Below, one piece after another: positions 37,060 to 45,850 of a stretch of 64,000 nucleotides of DNA (positions within the stretch are counted from its first letter, which is position 1; the number at the start of each line of letters is the position of its first letter). The notes beneath the pieces were generated by a model. It ran no database searches. It was not told the DNA's origin and saw nothing but the letters and a program-made list of their open reading frames with translations. The position numbers and the translations under genes were made by a program. This stretch comes from Nitrospira sp. Its GTDB lineage: Bacteria; Nitrospirota; Nitrospiria; Nitrospirales; Nitrospiraceae. The stretch is taken from positions 62,001-126,000 of the forward strand of contig JAFEBH010000001.1 in assembly GCA_018242765.1 (NCBI GenBank). The letters are read 5' to 3'.

Positions 37060-38796
37060 ATGAGTGATCACGGATCTTTTGATCAGGCAACACCGCAGGG
37101 TAGGAGGGATGAATCGTCGCTGAAGACGGGGACAGATCCGCTCGAGTTGATTGAGCAGTGTCTTGCTGCTTTCTCAGAGGGTGACCCCCGCCAAAAGCTG
37201 TTGTACAAGCTGCGGCATGCCGTGATGTTGTCTCAAGCGGCTTCTCAGCAACGTGAGTCGGAGTTCAAGAAGGTCAGTGAGGTGGTGGCCAAGCTGACGG
37301 CTCCAGCCAACCGTATCGGGATGTTGCTCGATATTCCGGCTCCCGGGCTCGCCCGCATCGTTGTGGGTGGGGCTGAGTATTATGCAAACGTGGACCCCCG
37401 CGTGGCTGATGCCGACCTGCGGATCGGCACCCAGATCCTGGTCAATGAAGCGTATGCCGTCATTCGGACGCTGGGGTACGATCGGAATGGTCCCATTTTG
37501 AAACTGGCAGAAACATTGCCGGACGGACGGTTGCGGTGTGAACAGGAGATGGGTCGGCAGTCGTTGATTGTGCAGCGTTCGACGGATTTGATCGGCGTCG
37601 AACTCAACCCTGGGGACCATATTCGTATCGACCCCAGTCTCCGTATAGCTCTTGAGAAGTTGGTGGATCGGGAGGCCGGCCGCCATGTTCTGGATGAAAC
37701 GCCGACGATCACCTGGGCGCAGATCGGAGGACAGACCGAGGCTATCACTGCGATCCGCAAGGCGATCGAATATCCGCTATTGCATGCGGAGACATTCGAA
37801 CGATTCAAGTTTTCTCAGCCCAAGGGGTTTCTGCTCTATGGGCCGCCCGGATGTGGGAAAACGTTGATTGGGCAAGCTGCTGCCGGTAGCTTGCCCAAGC
37901 AACTCAGCGAATCAACCCAAGGGGCTGCATCTGACAAGCACAATCGCCCGCCGGTCACGAGTGGGGCATTCCTGCATGTCAAAGGACCAGAAATTCTCAA
38001 TATGTGGCTTGGGGAGTCAGAACGGATGGTCCGTGATCTCTTTGATCAGGCTCGGGCTCGACGGAAGGAGGGGGCGCTACCCTTCATTTTCATCGATGAG
38101 GCAGAGTCGATTTTGGGGACGCGGCGTGCCATGCGTTCCTTCAATATCTCGAACACGCTTGTCCCGATGTTCTGTAGCGAAATGGATGGGATCGAATCGT
38201 TGCAGGATGTCGTCATCATTCTGGCCTCTAATCGACCGGACTTGATCGATCCGGCTGTCCTGCGTCCCGGTCGAATCGATCGGAAGATCAAAGTCGGCCG
38301 GCCGAACAAGTCTGCCGCTGCCGAGATTTTGAAGGTCTATTTGACGGCGGATCTTCCCCTTGATCCCCAGCTGGTGAAGGATCGTGGCGGTGACCCAGTG
38401 CAGGCGGTGGTGTCGCTTGTCGAAGACCTTCTCGAGTCGATCTTTCGTCGAACGGAAGAGACCCGTCTTCTCTCGATCAGGCTTCGAAATGGCCAGAGTA
38501 CGGTCCTGTACCGCGGCGATCTTGTCAGTGGGGCGATTCTGGCGTCGATCGTCCAACGGGCGAAGGAAAAGGCGATCGATCGTACGGTTCAATCCGGACA
38601 GCCGGCAGGATTGCTGGAGGAGGATCTCCATGGGGCCGTGTCTGAAGAATTCCGAGAAGGTGACATGCTACCACCGGACGATGCGTCCGAGGAATGGCTG
38701 AAATTGCTCGATCATCATCCGGAGCAAGTCGTCGGAATTTCATCCTTCCGGCGGGGCCGCCAGACAGAAGAACGGCTCACGAATCAAATCATTTAA
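37060..38796 (+). CDS. arc: Proteasome-associated AAA ATPase (ARC/Mpa)
   Basis: A 578-residue ATPase. The N-terminal coiled coil and OB domains (about 30-215) are followed by an AAA module with Walker A GPPGCGKT (261-268) and Walker B FIFIDE (D346, E347), then the SRH segment ASNRPDLIDPAVLRPGRIDR. It unfolds tagged substrates and feeds them to the 20S core. The C-terminus is NQII, without the penultimate Tyr (HbYX or QYL) used by archaeal PAN and actinobacterial Mpa to dock on the alpha ring. ATG 37060 directly follows a possible TTG at 37057. Confidence 0.93.
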   Translation: MSDHGSFDQATPQGRRDESSLKTGTDPLELIEQCLAAFSEGDPRQKLLYKLRHAVMLSQAASQQRESEFKKVSEVVAKLTAPANRIGMLLDIPAPGLARIVVGGAEYYANVDPRVADADLRIGTQILVNEAYAVIRTLGYDRNGPILKLAETLPDGRLRCEQEMGRQSLIVQRSTDLIGVELNPGDHIRIDPSLRIALEKLVDREAGRHVLDETPTITWAQIGGQTEAITAIRKAIEYPLLHAETFERFKFSQPKGFLLYGPPGCGKTLIGQAAAGSLPKQLSESTQGAASDKHNRPPVTSGAFLHVKGPEILNMWLGESERMVRDLFDQARARRKEGALPFIFIDEAESILGTRRAMRSFNISNTLVPMFCSEMDGIESLQDVVIILASNRPDLIDPAVLRPGRIDRKIKVGRPNKSAAAEILKVYLTADLPLDPQLVKDRGGDPVQAVVSLVEDLLESIFRRTEETRLLSIRLRNGQSTVLYRGDLVSGAILASIVQRAKEKAIDRTVQSGQPAGLLEEDLHGAVSEEFREGDMLPPDDASEEWLKLLDHHPEQVVGISSFRRGRQTEERLTNQII

Positions 38797-38898
38797 AGAT
38801 GTGACATGTAACAGGTGAAAAGCGAAAGGCTGACTGGATTAGCCGTGTCATCGAGTCGAATCGTCCTTTCACGTTGTACTGTTCACCTCTAACCGGCT
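38797..38898. repeat. Imperfect inverted repeat between ATPase and dop
   Basis: AGGTGAA (38813) and GAAAGG (38824) are mirrored by CCTTTC (38865) and TTCACCT (38882). The arms could form a long imperfect stem in the mRNA. It may be a dispersed intergenic repeat or a processing site that separates ATPase expression from the downstream genes. Confidence 0.45.
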
Positions 38899-40425
38899 AT
38901 GCGTCTTTTTGGAATTGAAACTGAATACGGTATCACCCGCGATGATGTACCGGAGATGGACCCGGTCGTCGAGTCGATGGAACTCGTGCGTGCACATCTC
39001 GCCGCATCGTTCGAGCGGCGTTGGGACTATGCCGGTGAGGATCCACATGAGGATGCGCGCGGGTTTCGAGTCTCCGGCTTGCAACAAGATAGAGAAGAGG
39101 ATGAGTTTGCACAGCGCGATGCCCATCGTCCTTTCTCGTTCCATGACATGAAGAGTGATCTCGTGTTGCCGAATGGGGCGCGATTCTACAACGACCATAC
39201 CCATCCGGAATATTCCACGCCTGAATGTCGAACGCTTCGTGATCTGGTGGCCCAGGATCGCGCGGGAGAACGGATTGTGCACCGTGCGGCTCAGCGGCGT
39301 AATCGAACTCTTGGGGGCTCGCCTCTGCGTCTGTATAAGAACAATACCGATTTCCATGGCCACAGTTATGGCTGTCACGACAACTATCTTGTTTCACGCT
39401 CGATTCCCTTTCCTGCTTTGGTGACGGGTCTTCTCCCGTTCTTGGTCAGCCGACAGGTCATCGCTGGGGCAGGGAAAGTGGGAACCGAGGCGCAGGAGTC
39501 TGGATGGGTTCCTGGAGCCTATCAGCTCTCGCAACGGGCGGATTTCATGGAAGCGGAGTTGGGGGTCGATACGATGCACAATCGGCCTCTACTCAATACC
39601 AGGGACGAGCCCCATGCCGATCGTCGAAAATATCGCCGTTTGCATCTGATTATCGGCGATGCCAACATGTGTGAGTATGCGACCGCGCTCAAGGTCGGTA
39701 CAACCAGGCTGGTGCTTGATCTCATTGGCCGAGGGGCCGTGCCTCCCATGGAGCTGGATCAACCGGTGATGGCCGTCAAACAAATCTCGCGTGACCCGGA
39801 GATGAAAACGGTGGTTCGTCTGAAAGACGGGAGGAAGTTTTCGGCGTTGGAGCTTCAAACGTACTACTGCGAGGCGGCACGTCAGGAATTAGCCGGATCG
39901 GATGAAGAATCGGATTGGTTGTTAAGTGAGTGGGCTGAGACTTTGCACGCATTGTCTCACGACCGTTCTCGGTTAGTGGGAAAACTTGATTGGGTGACGA
40001 AACTGTGGCTGCTCGAGACTTTCATGCGGGAGGAACGAATCGGATGGGATGACCCCTGGCTGGCGAGCCTGGACTTGGAGTATCACAACGTCGATCCTGA
40101 ACAGGGGCTCTATCTTGGATTGGAGGCAGAGGGAAAAGCCTGGCGGATAACCACTGAGGAGGGAGTCGAGGCGGCGCTTCGAAGTGGTCCGAGCGATACT
40201 CGTGGTGGGGTGCGCGGCCTCTGTGTACGGCGGTTTTCTGCGCAGATTCAATCGATGCAATGGGAGCGGATACAATTTAACACGAACGTGCGTTCCCAAC
40301 ATCTTGATATGGGAGATCTCTTCGACCCCCAGGAAGTCAGACGATGCGTGGATATCTTCCAACATGCCGGCTCGCCCGCTGATGCACTGGCAACGTGGAG
40401 CCACAGAAAGGAGACGGAAACATGA
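38899..40425 (+). CDS. dop: Dop: deamidase/depupylase of the UBact-proteasome system
   Basis: A 508-residue glutamine-synthetase-like protein. The N-terminal GIETEYGI motif carries the catalytic and magnesium-binding acids. The DARGF segment followed by a ~35-residue insertion is the Dop loop, absent from PafA and diagnostic for Dop. Further family blocks: YKNNTDFHGHSYGCHDNYLVSR, split here at HGHS; LLNTRDEPHAD; HLIIGDAN. It converts the C-terminal Gln of the modifier to Glu and removes the modifier from substrates. Its stop overlaps the UBact start by four bases (ATGA). Confidence 0.92.
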   Translation: MRLFGIETEYGITRDDVPEMDPVVESMELVRAHLAASFERRWDYAGEDPHEDARGFRVSGLQQDREEDEFAQRDAHRPFSFHDMKSDLVLPNGARFYNDHTHPEYSTPECRTLRDLVAQDRAGERIVHRAAQRRNRTLGGSPLRLYKNNTDFHGHSYGCHDNYLVSRSIPFPALVTGLLPFLVSRQVIAGAGKVGTEAQESGWVPGAYQLSQRADFMEAELGVDTMHNRPLLNTRDEPHADRRKYRRLHLIIGDANMCEYATALKVGTTRLVLDLIGRGAVPPMELDQPVMAVKQISRDPEMKTVVRLKDGRKFSALELQTYYCEAARQELAGSDEESDWLLSEWAETLHALSHDRSRLVGKLDWVTKLWLLETFMREERIGWDDPWLASLDLEYHNVDPEQGLYLGLEAEGKAWRITTEEGVEAALRSGPSDTRGGVRGLCVRRFSAQIQSMQWERIQFNTNVRSQHLDMGDLFDPQEVRRCVDIFQHAGSPADALATWSHRKETET

Positions 40426-40616
40426 TCCACAGTCTTACGCCCGAACGACGAGAAGGGCCAGGAGATCCCATGCCGAAATCTCCCGGTCCCCTGGAAGAAG
40501 GAGGGGGACCACGCCGTCCAGAAACCGGATCACCGGACAAGGATAGCCTTCTGAAACGGATGCGCAAGGTTGATCCGAAACAGGCGGAACGATATCGGCA
40601 ACGGACAGGCCAATAG
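40422..40616 (+). CDS. UBact, Pup-like protein modifier
   Basis: A 64-residue, probably disordered protein: a Pro/Gly/Glu-rich first half, then PDKDSLLKRMRKVDPKQA and the C-terminus RQRTGQ. Length, charge, the DSLLKRM block and the terminal Gly-Gln match the UBact family described in Nitrospirae and other Gram-negative phyla. The terminal Gln implies that Dop must deamidate it before PafA can attach it to substrate lysines. AGGAG eight bases before ATG 40422 supports this start rather than 40395. It lies between dop and prcB and is a Pup analogue, not a homologue of ubiquitin. Confidence 0.93.
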   Translation: MIHSLTPERREGPGDPMPKSPGPLEEGGGPRRPETGSPDKDSLLKRMRKVDPKQAERYRQRTGQ

Positions 40617-40706
40617 ACTGGTGAGGGATAAGCGTAAGGTGTGAGAGGAGCCAACCGCTCTCCCTTACCCTTCACCCCTACCCCCGGTACTGGAGCGAGG
40701 CGAAGG

Positions 40707-41474
40707 ATGCAGGGTGATTTTTACCAGATCTTGAAGGAACAGGGCTACGTATTAGGGATGCCCGGACAAACCGGAGTGGGGCAGGCATTGACCACCGCCA
40801 CAACGATTCTCGCGTTCAAATATCGCGAGGGGGTGTTGGTGGCCGGGGATCGCAGGGCGACAGCCGGCAACATGGTGATGTACGACCGCACCGACAAGGT
40901 TTTGGAGATCGATCGACACAGTGTCATGGCGATTGCGGGGGTTCCCGCGACCGCGTATGAGATGGCGCGTATCCTCGAACATTCGTTTAAGTACTATCGG
41001 CGGACTCAACTTCAAGAGCTCAGCTTTGAGGGCAAGCTCCGAGCCCTCTCCAAGCTGCTGAAAGAAAATGTTCCGGCGGCCTTGGCGGGGACGGGGGCTG
41101 TCGCCCCGATCTTTGCCGGATATGATGCCGAGCAGGAAGCTGCCAAGATTTATTTCTACGATATCCTCGGGGCGGAGTTTGAGGGGGTAGAGTACGCCGT
41201 CTCAGGGTCAGGTTCCCCGACTATTCGCGGCATTCTCCACTATCTGAATACCTGGGGGGAGCAGCCGCTCAGTGCGACGACGGAGGAACAGGCAACCGTC
41301 CAGGCGCTGCGATTGCTGACGAGTGCCGCCGAGTTCGATAGTGCAACCGGTGGAGTCAATCGAGAGGCCGGGCTCTATCCGGTTGTGAAACTGATTACCT
41401 CCGACGGTGTGACAACGGTGTCGGATTCACATCTTCGAGCGTTATTTGACTCCAACGTCTCCAAACACGTGTAA
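40707..41474 (+). CDS. prcB: 20S proteasome beta subunit
   Basis: A 255-residue precursor. The propeptide is 31 residues, and self-cleavage should expose Thr32 of TTILAFKY as the nucleophile. The catalytic Asp17 (AGDRR) and Lys33 (TDKV) of the mature chain are in their expected places. It forms the inner rings of the protease core. The open frame begins at 40641; ATG 40707, preceded by a purine-rich GAGG-containing leader, gives a normal propeptide. It is 90 bp after UBact and 11 bp before the alpha gene. Confidence 0.93.
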   Translation: MQGDFYQILKEQGYVLGMPGQTGVGQALTTATTILAFKYREGVLVAGDRRATAGNMVMYDRTDKVLEIDRHSVMAIAGVPATAYEMARILEHSFKYYRRTQLQELSFEGKLRALSKLLKENVPAALAGTGAVAPIFAGYDAEQEAAKIYFYDILGAEFEGVEYAVSGSGSPTIRGILHYLNTWGEQPLSATTEEQATVQALRLLTSAAEFDSATGGVNREAGLYPVVKLITSDGVTTVSDSHLRALFDSNVSKHV

Positions 41475-41485
41475 GGTCGCCCTTT

Positions 41486-42295
41486 ATGTACGAAGAACCC
41501 TATCGGTGGGTCGAAGCGGTCGGGAATCGTCGGCAGTATCTTGATGCGCAGTTTGCGCAGGGGAGCCCGGTTGTCGGCGTATCATGCGACCAGGGCATTC
41601 TCCTGATGACGATGAGCAAAGGCACTCCCAAGTTGTATGAAATCTATGATCGTCTCGCATTCGGGGGAATGGGACATCCGGCCGATCTCGAAAAGCTGCG
41701 CTTCACGTTGTTGGAGATGGCGCATGTCGAGGGATTCAATCGCTCCGCCTCCGATGTGACGGGGAGTCGTCTGATCAAGTACGGCATCGCTCCGGTCGTC
41801 AAACAGGCGTTTGAGGAGGTGTTTAAAGCTCCGTTCATTGTAAAGATCCTGCTGACGGAGTTGAACCGGAATGCTGGGAAGGACGGCTTCCTCACCATTA
41901 ACTATGATGGAATGTTCGAAGAGAAGAGCCAGTATGCGGTGCTTGCGGCCACGTCGTCGATTGAGCAACGAATGATGGAGTATCTTCGACAGCAGTCGAT
42001 GGTGTCCCTGATGGAGGTAGTGGATGTTGCGATTCGTACCTGGGCAGTCGGTGATCGAGCACAGAAACAAGCAGATGAACCCCTGGGGGATCATGAGGAT
42101 GTGAAGGGGAGTTCAGATCAGCCGGTGACGGACTCTCAGACGCTCCTAGCTCATGTGCATCAATGTATGGCGGATAGATCGATTGAGTGTGCGTTACTTG
42201 ATCGCCATGTGGCAGGAACCTCCAAGTATCGGACTCTCGGGGCCGGCGAGTTAAGGGCATTGCTTCCCAAGAATCTAAGCTCGGCATTCACGTGA
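41486..42295 (+). CDS. prcA: 20S proteasome alpha subunit
   Basis: A 269-residue Ntn-hydrolase-fold protein without an N-terminal nucleophile. The start (MYEEPYRWVEAVGNRR) forms the gate helix region, and FGGMGHPADLEKLR is the alpha-subunit block. A charged Asp/Glu/Lys segment near 190-215 is followed by a C-terminal extension of about 45 residues, longer than in actinobacterial PrcA. It forms the outer rings that meet the ATPase. It lies 4 bp before pafA. Confidence 0.9.
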   Translation: MYEEPYRWVEAVGNRRQYLDAQFAQGSPVVGVSCDQGILLMTMSKGTPKLYEIYDRLAFGGMGHPADLEKLRFTLLEMAHVEGFNRSASDVTGSRLIKYGIAPVVKQAFEEVFKAPFIVKILLTELNRNAGKDGFLTINYDGMFEEKSQYAVLAATSSIEQRMMEYLRQQSMVSLMEVVDVAIRTWAVGDRAQKQADEPLGDHEDVKGSSDQPVTDSQTLLAHVHQCMADRSIECALLDRHVAGTSKYRTLGAGELRALLPKNLSSAFT

Positions 42296-42299
42296 TCCT

Positions 42300-43787
42300 A
42301 TGTTGAATCGAATTTTTGGTTTGGAGACCGAGTACGGGCTCTTGATCCATGAGGACCGGCCGGACCATTCCCCAGCCTGGTTTGCCCACAAAATTCGAGA
42401 TCATCTGTTCAATGTCCAGCGTCGAGGTGTGTTGGACCTGCATCATCGGGGCCATGATGAGCCCCCGGGAAACGGGGGATTTCTCACCAACGGGGGGCGA
42501 ATCTATCTGGATATGGGGCATCTCGAGTATGCCTCGCCAGAGTGTCACTCCCTCACGGATGTTGTGGCATCGGATCGTGCCGGAGATTTTTTAATGCAGC
42601 AGGCGATCGAGGCGCTTGGTGTGTCCGATCACGTGTCGTTGATTAAGAACAACATCGATCATGAAACGGATGCGACCTTCGGGTCCCATGAAAACTATCT
42701 CGTCTCTCGTCGGTTTCCGTTTTCGAGGCGTGGCTTGGCGCCTCTTGTGACCTTTCTTGTGACGAGACAGATTTTCTCTGGAGCAGGGCGTGTCGGTGCT
42801 GCCGCTCCACAGGATGCGTGGATTCAGATGGACCGATTGATTATTCCGCGCACTGCCGTCGGTATTCGGAGTAGTTCGAGCCTGCCGTTTCAAATTTCTC
42901 AACGGAGCGACCATATCGTCAATGATTTCTTTGAGTGGGTGCAGCACAATCGCGCGATTGTGAATACGAGAGATGAACCGTTGGCAGATCCCAATGAATA
43001 CCGACGGATTCATTTGCTGTTGGGCGATTCGAATATGGCTGAGTATGCGACGGCCTTGAAACTGGGTACGACCGGCCTGGTGCTCCAACTTATTGAAGAG
43101 GGACATGCTCCTCAGGATTTAGAGATTGATGAACCAGTGGAGGCGCTACAAGAAATCTCCCAAGACCAAGAACGCAACTGGCTCATTCGGCTTCGATCTC
43201 AACGAACGATTTCGGCCATCGATATTCAGGAAAGATTTCTCGATTGTGCCGTGCGACATTGTCAGGGACAGGATGAGGAAACTGATTGGGTCCTCACGCA
43301 ATGGGCGTCGGTACTCAATGACTTGCGCGGGGACTATCAGAAGCTGGTCGGCCGTGTGGATTGGGCGTCGAAACTCTGGCTTTTGGAGTGTTTCAGAGAA
43401 GCAGAGCAGTTAGACTGGAACGATCCTCTGCTCAAGAGTTTGGACTTGGAGTATCATAACTTAAATTCCGAAAAAGGACTCTACTATGGGCTTGTGGAGG
43501 AAGGGCGAGTCCCGCGTATAACGACTGATGCGTTGATTCGGATGGCGATGGATGAGGCTCCCAAGAATACCCGTGCCTATGGACGCAGTGCATTGGTCAG
43601 ACACCTCTTGGGAGGCGGAGCTCCTACGGATGCCGATCGACCTGTGACCCCTGATGGGCTCTTTCCTGCCTACGTTATCAATTGGTCTATTTTCCAAGTT
43701 CGAGGTCGTGCGCCCTTTCCCATGCAGGATCCATTCAGGACCTACCTGGAGGATGTTCGGGCACATCTCGAACCCATGATCCTCTGA
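42300..43787 (+). CDS. pafA: PafA-type ligase for UBact
   Basis: A 495-residue glutamine-synthetase-like ligase. GLETEYGL carries the catalytic acids. The DARGF/Dop loop seen in the paralogue at 38899 is absent, which marks PafA. Shared blocks: IKNNIDHETDATFGSHENYLVSR split at DATF; INTRDEPLADPNEYRR-type block (VNTRDEP); LGDSNMAEYATALKLG. It uses ATP to form an isopeptide bond between the modifier's C-terminal Glu and a substrate lysine. Last gene of the proteasome block. Confidence 0.92.
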   Translation: MLNRIFGLETEYGLLIHEDRPDHSPAWFAHKIRDHLFNVQRRGVLDLHHRGHDEPPGNGGFLTNGGRIYLDMGHLEYASPECHSLTDVVASDRAGDFLMQQAIEALGVSDHVSLIKNNIDHETDATFGSHENYLVSRRFPFSRRGLAPLVTFLVTRQIFSGAGRVGAAAPQDAWIQMDRLIIPRTAVGIRSSSSLPFQISQRSDHIVNDFFEWVQHNRAIVNTRDEPLADPNEYRRIHLLLGDSNMAEYATALKLGTTGLVLQLIEEGHAPQDLEIDEPVEALQEISQDQERNWLIRLRSQRTISAIDIQERFLDCAVRHCQGQDEETDWVLTQWASVLNDLRGDYQKLVGRVDWASKLWLLECFREAEQLDWNDPLLKSLDLEYHNLNSEKGLYYGLVEEGRVPRITTDALIRMAMDEAPKNTRAYGRSALVRHLLGGGAPTDADRPVTPDGLFPAYVINWSIFQVRGRAPFPMQDPFRTYLEDVRAHLEPMIL

Positions 43788-43923
43788 ACGGTCCCGTCCA
43801 ACGTTCGTTGCTATCTGTCGCTTGGGTCTTCTCGGAATAGAGGGGGAGTAAAAGTACCACCCCTCTCAGCTCAACTTGTACAGGTATGCCAGGGTAGGTC
43901 TGGGTCGGGTCATAAGATGTGCC

Positions 43924-44934
43924 TCATGACCTCTTTGGCCGCATCCCATGCAAGAAATCCACGATTCGGTTCTCCGCCCAGTAGGGGTCTTCATCTCGAC
44001 GCTGGCCTTGGTAGAATCCACAGTGTCCGCCATAGCGAGGTGCAACCACAGCGATCTGGGGGTGCTCCTGAATCTTCGCCTCGGTGAACATGGCGTAGGG
44101 GATGAATGGATCGTCTTGCGCAGTGATGATCAGAGTAGGTACCGCAATCCTATCAAGTACATGTCGCGATCCGGCTCGATCGTAATAGTCGGCACCGTCT
44201 CGATAGCCGCCGTCTCTAGCGGTATAGCAATCATCAAATTCGCTGATGGTGGTGATATGGGCGAGCTTGGAAAGATCCCATTTCCCTGGGAATAAGGATG
44301 CTTTTCTTCGTAAACGCGCTTTCAATCTCGTGACGAAATGACGGTGATAAATCCAATTACGTGGTTCTTCCAGGGCACGGGCGCACACGGTCGGGTTGAT
44401 GTTCGGGCATACGGCAGCCACTCCGACCAGAGCCGGTTCACTCCGTCCTAACTCGCCGGTGGCTTTGAGTACGAGGTTACCACCCATGGAATAGCCGACT
44501 AGCCAGATTCGATCGAGACCGTCGTGGTGAACAAGTTCTTTAACGATAGCCCGGTAATCGCTACTGAGTCCACTATTGTAGAGCGTCGGAGACAGGTGTT
44601 CTGTTCCACCACAGGTCCGTTGGTTCAGGCGGATGACGTTGAACCCAGAACGGAAGGCTTTCGCTGCGATACCCAGCATGTATCGCGATTCGCTGGAGCC
44701 TTCCAATCCATGAACCAGTACGACGGTGGGAAAGGCCTTGCGGTCGTCTTGCCAATGGCAGAATCCTTGAAGCTGTGACTGTGGTTCAACGGAAAAACAT
44801 CGCGATTCTTGAGGCAAGTCCGCCAGAGATGTCGCTCTTGGCACGTAGCGGGGTATCAGGGTCATGAGATGAGCATTTCTGAGAGGGATTGGGGCCTGAA
44901 AGGACGATGCAAGATCAAGTATGTGATTCGTCAT
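43924..44934 (-). CDS. YheT-family alpha/beta hydrolase
   Basis: A 336-residue hydrolase of the COG0429/YheT type. The nucleophile elbow is GYSMGGN, the acid is in TAQDDPFIP and the His is in RYGGHCGF. The VVLVHGLEGSSESRYM oxyanion segment is typical. It probably cleaves a lipid or carboxyl ester; the substrate is unknown. It is convergent with pafA and monocistronic. Confidence 0.88.
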   Translation of the reverse strand: MTNHILDLASSFQAPIPLRNAHLMTLIPRYVPRATSLADLPQESRCFSVEPQSQLQGFCHWQDDRKAFPTVVLVHGLEGSSESRYMLGIAAKAFRSGFNVIRLNQRTCGGTEHLSPTLYNSGLSSDYRAIVKELVHHDGLDRIWLVGYSMGGNLVLKATGELGRSEPALVGVAAVCPNINPTVCARALEEPRNWIYHRHFVTRLKARLRRKASLFPGKWDLSKLAHITTISEFDDCYTARDGGYRDGADYYDRAGSRHVLDRIAVPTLIITAQDDPFIPYAMFTEAKIQEHPQIAVVAPRYGGHCGFYQGQRRDEDPYWAENRIVDFLHGMRPKRS

Positions 44935-45057
44935 AGTGTCACGTATGGTACGCTCTGCTCTTGAGGTGGAGGAGCTGTGGTAGCCTTAGCGTCAACCTAT
45001 TCATGTGTCAAGAAGTAAGACGTTGAGAGCTCAGGTAGACATTCTAACGGGGGGATT

Positions 45058-45699
45058 ATGCTGACGGCTATTGGAGATGTCATGCGGCGTTGTTATGAGA
45101 GAGGGTGGATTACGACAAGAGACGGCAACATCAGTATGAAAAAACGGGGAGGGAGATACTTGTACATCACTCCCTCCGGTTGGCGCAAGACGATCGTACA
45201 TCCGGAGCATATTGTGCGATTGGAGATCGTTACGGATTCTGTCAGCGGTTTGTCGGTACCGAAGGTCAACGAACAACAGAAACCATCAGGTGAACTCTGG
45301 ATGCATTGGAATCTGCAGCGTGATTCGAAGCGCACACGAACCGTAGTGCATGTCCATGCGACGCATGTGGTGGCCGCCATCTATGCCGGGATCGACCTAC
45401 AGGTTATCAGTGCCGAGTTTCCTGAAATTTCACGCTATACACGGGTGGGTCGGACGGTTCCTGCATTTCCGGCGCTATCTCGTGCACTGGCTGATGCGAC
45501 GTCAGAGTGTTTGGGGTTACAGAACGATGGTACGACCGCGTTCGATATTGTAGGACAGTCGAATCACGGTGTGTGTGCGGTGGCTATCGATCCCTGGGCT
45601 GCCTATGAGCATATTGAGCGACTGGATCACATTTGTGAAATTGTCTTGAAGAGTGGAGTAGCCGTACGAGCAAAGGTGGATTCATCGGTTTCAGTCTAA
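45058..45699 (+). CDS. Class II aldolase/adducin-family protein
   Basis: A 213-residue protein with the zinc-binding HVHATH motif (within VVHVHATHVVAA) and a later NHG histidine, as in fuculose-phosphate aldolase-like enzymes. The TTRDGNISMKKRG start is the usual phosphate-binding block. It may cleave a sugar phosphate or act as a methylthioribulose-phosphate dehydratase-like enzyme. A GGGGGG leader precedes ATG 45058. Substrate not readable. Confidence 0.82.
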   Translation: MLTAIGDVMRRCYERGWITTRDGNISMKKRGGRYLYITPSGWRKTIVHPEHIVRLEIVTDSVSGLSVPKVNEQQKPSGELWMHWNLQRDSKRTRTVVHVHATHVVAAIYAGIDLQVISAEFPEISRYTRVGRTVPAFPALSRALADATSECLGLQNDGTTAFDIVGQSNHGVCAVAIDPWAAYEHIERLDHICEIVLKSGVAVRAKVDSSVSV

Positions 45700-45850
45700 A
45701 CCGGAAGTACCATGAGCTCTGCTCCGATCTCAGATGGGATTTTAGGCTTCTCAATAGATGCCTTTTGGTGAAAGAGGACGTTCCTAATTTCTTAGTGCTG
45801 CGTCCGTGCGTGGGCTATTATTGCATATGAATCGGGTGTTCTAGTAACAC

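Noticed and set aside
43838..43868. Hairpin after pafA as a terminator
   Set aside because: The stem is short, the loop long and no T run follows; support is too weak to list.
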